Assembly: GCA_028865585.1 (NCBI GenBank)
Contig: JAGWJU010000084.1
Location: 1 to 6,110, forward strand
Source of the DNA: Elusimicrobiota bacterium
GTDB lineage: Bacteria > Elusimicrobiota > Elusimicrobia > UBA1565 > UBA9628
DNA length: 6,110 nt
Direction of reading: 5' to 3'
The notes beneath the pieces were generated by a model. That model made no database searches. It worked only from the letters and a program-made list of their open reading frames with translations, and had not been told where the DNA came from. How positions within the stretch are numbered: position 1 is the stretch's first letter; each line of letters begins with the position of its first letter. A program made the position numbers and the translations under genes. Below, piece after piece: positions 5,894 through 6,110 of this stretch.

Positions 5894-6110
5894 ATGAACA
5901 TCGGCCCGTATTCGGTGACTCCGCGCATGTTCGAGTCGCTGGCCTTAAACGCCGCGGACTCCCTGCGCCTGATGCTTATGGGCTGGCCGAAGCAAGAGGG
6001 CGAGCCCGCGGACCTGGCCCGCGCGGCCCTGCGCGCCAATGCGCGGCAAGAGCTTTGGGCCGGCAGCGGACACTTCCACTTCATGTGGGCGGCGGACTTC
6101 GGAAAGTCCC
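5894..6110 (+). CDS. Uncharacterised protein, N-terminal fragment, possibly helical-barrel glycosidase
   Basis: An open frame starts at ATG 5894 and runs off the right edge with 72 complete codons. It begins MNIGPYSVTPRMFESL, then has a probably helical, Ala/Leu/Arg-rich stretch, then ELWAGSGHFHFMWAADFGKS at the window end. That last segment is reminiscent of the aromatic-rich W-x-x-D-F-G motif near the active site of (alpha/alpha)6 glycosidases such as glucoamylase- and debranching-type enzymes. The likeness is from memory and weak. There is no signal peptide. No Shine-Dalgarno sequence precedes the ATG (the preceding bases are pyrimidine-rich), so translation may depend on the esterase gene ending 15 bases before. 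Codon composition matches the neighbours. No competing long frame is convincing here. Confidence 0.6.
   Translation, partial: MNIGPYSVTPRMFESLALNAADSLRLMLMGWPKQEGEPADLARAALRANARQELWAGSGHFHFMWAADFGKS

Overview
This is a GC-rich bacterial window with five protein genes packed tightly on alternating strands. No RNA genes, mobile elements or CRISPR arrays are visible. Enzymes that are normally cytosolic carry an export-type leader plus a long Ala/Pro/Ser linker, and the neighbouring genes look like polysaccharide enzymes. From recall only, this combination fits a GC-rich Elusimicrobiota-type genome. That assignment is an inference; no marker gene in the window proves it.

Layout. Positions 1-1129 (minus) hold the N-terminal part of a glycogen/starch synthase (GlgA, GT5), whose C-terminus lies off the left edge. 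Its catalytic domain is preceded by about 165 extra residues: a signal-peptide-like leader and a low-complexity linker. A 154-base divergent intergenic region full of inverted repeats (1130-1283) follows. Positions 1284-3485 (plus) encode a 733-residue fusion of leader, linker, NadD-like nucleotidyltransferase and PssA-type phosphatidyltransferase. It converges on a secreted GH113-like glycosidase at 3511-4641 (minus), with a weak terminator-like hairpin and T-run between them. A second divergent promoter region (4642-4777), AT-richer than its surroundings, separates that gene from an esterase-family alpha/beta hydrolase at 4778-5878 (plus). A further gene starts at 5894 (plus), 15 bases after the esterase stop, and runs off the right edge.

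How the genes may work together. GlgA builds alpha-1,4-glucan, the GH113-like protein probably cuts a beta-mannan-type or related glycan outside the cytoplasm, and the esterase could act on an acylated substrate. The last gene may be a helical-barrel glycosidase, but this is weak. A shared carbohydrate theme is plausible, although only the last two genes look co-transcribed. The NadD-like/PssA fusion belongs to lipid and nucleotide metabolism and is the most unusual object here. Its leader conflicts with the cytoplasmic active site expected of PssA enzymes, and its nucleotidyltransferase motif has Gln in place of the first His of HxGH.
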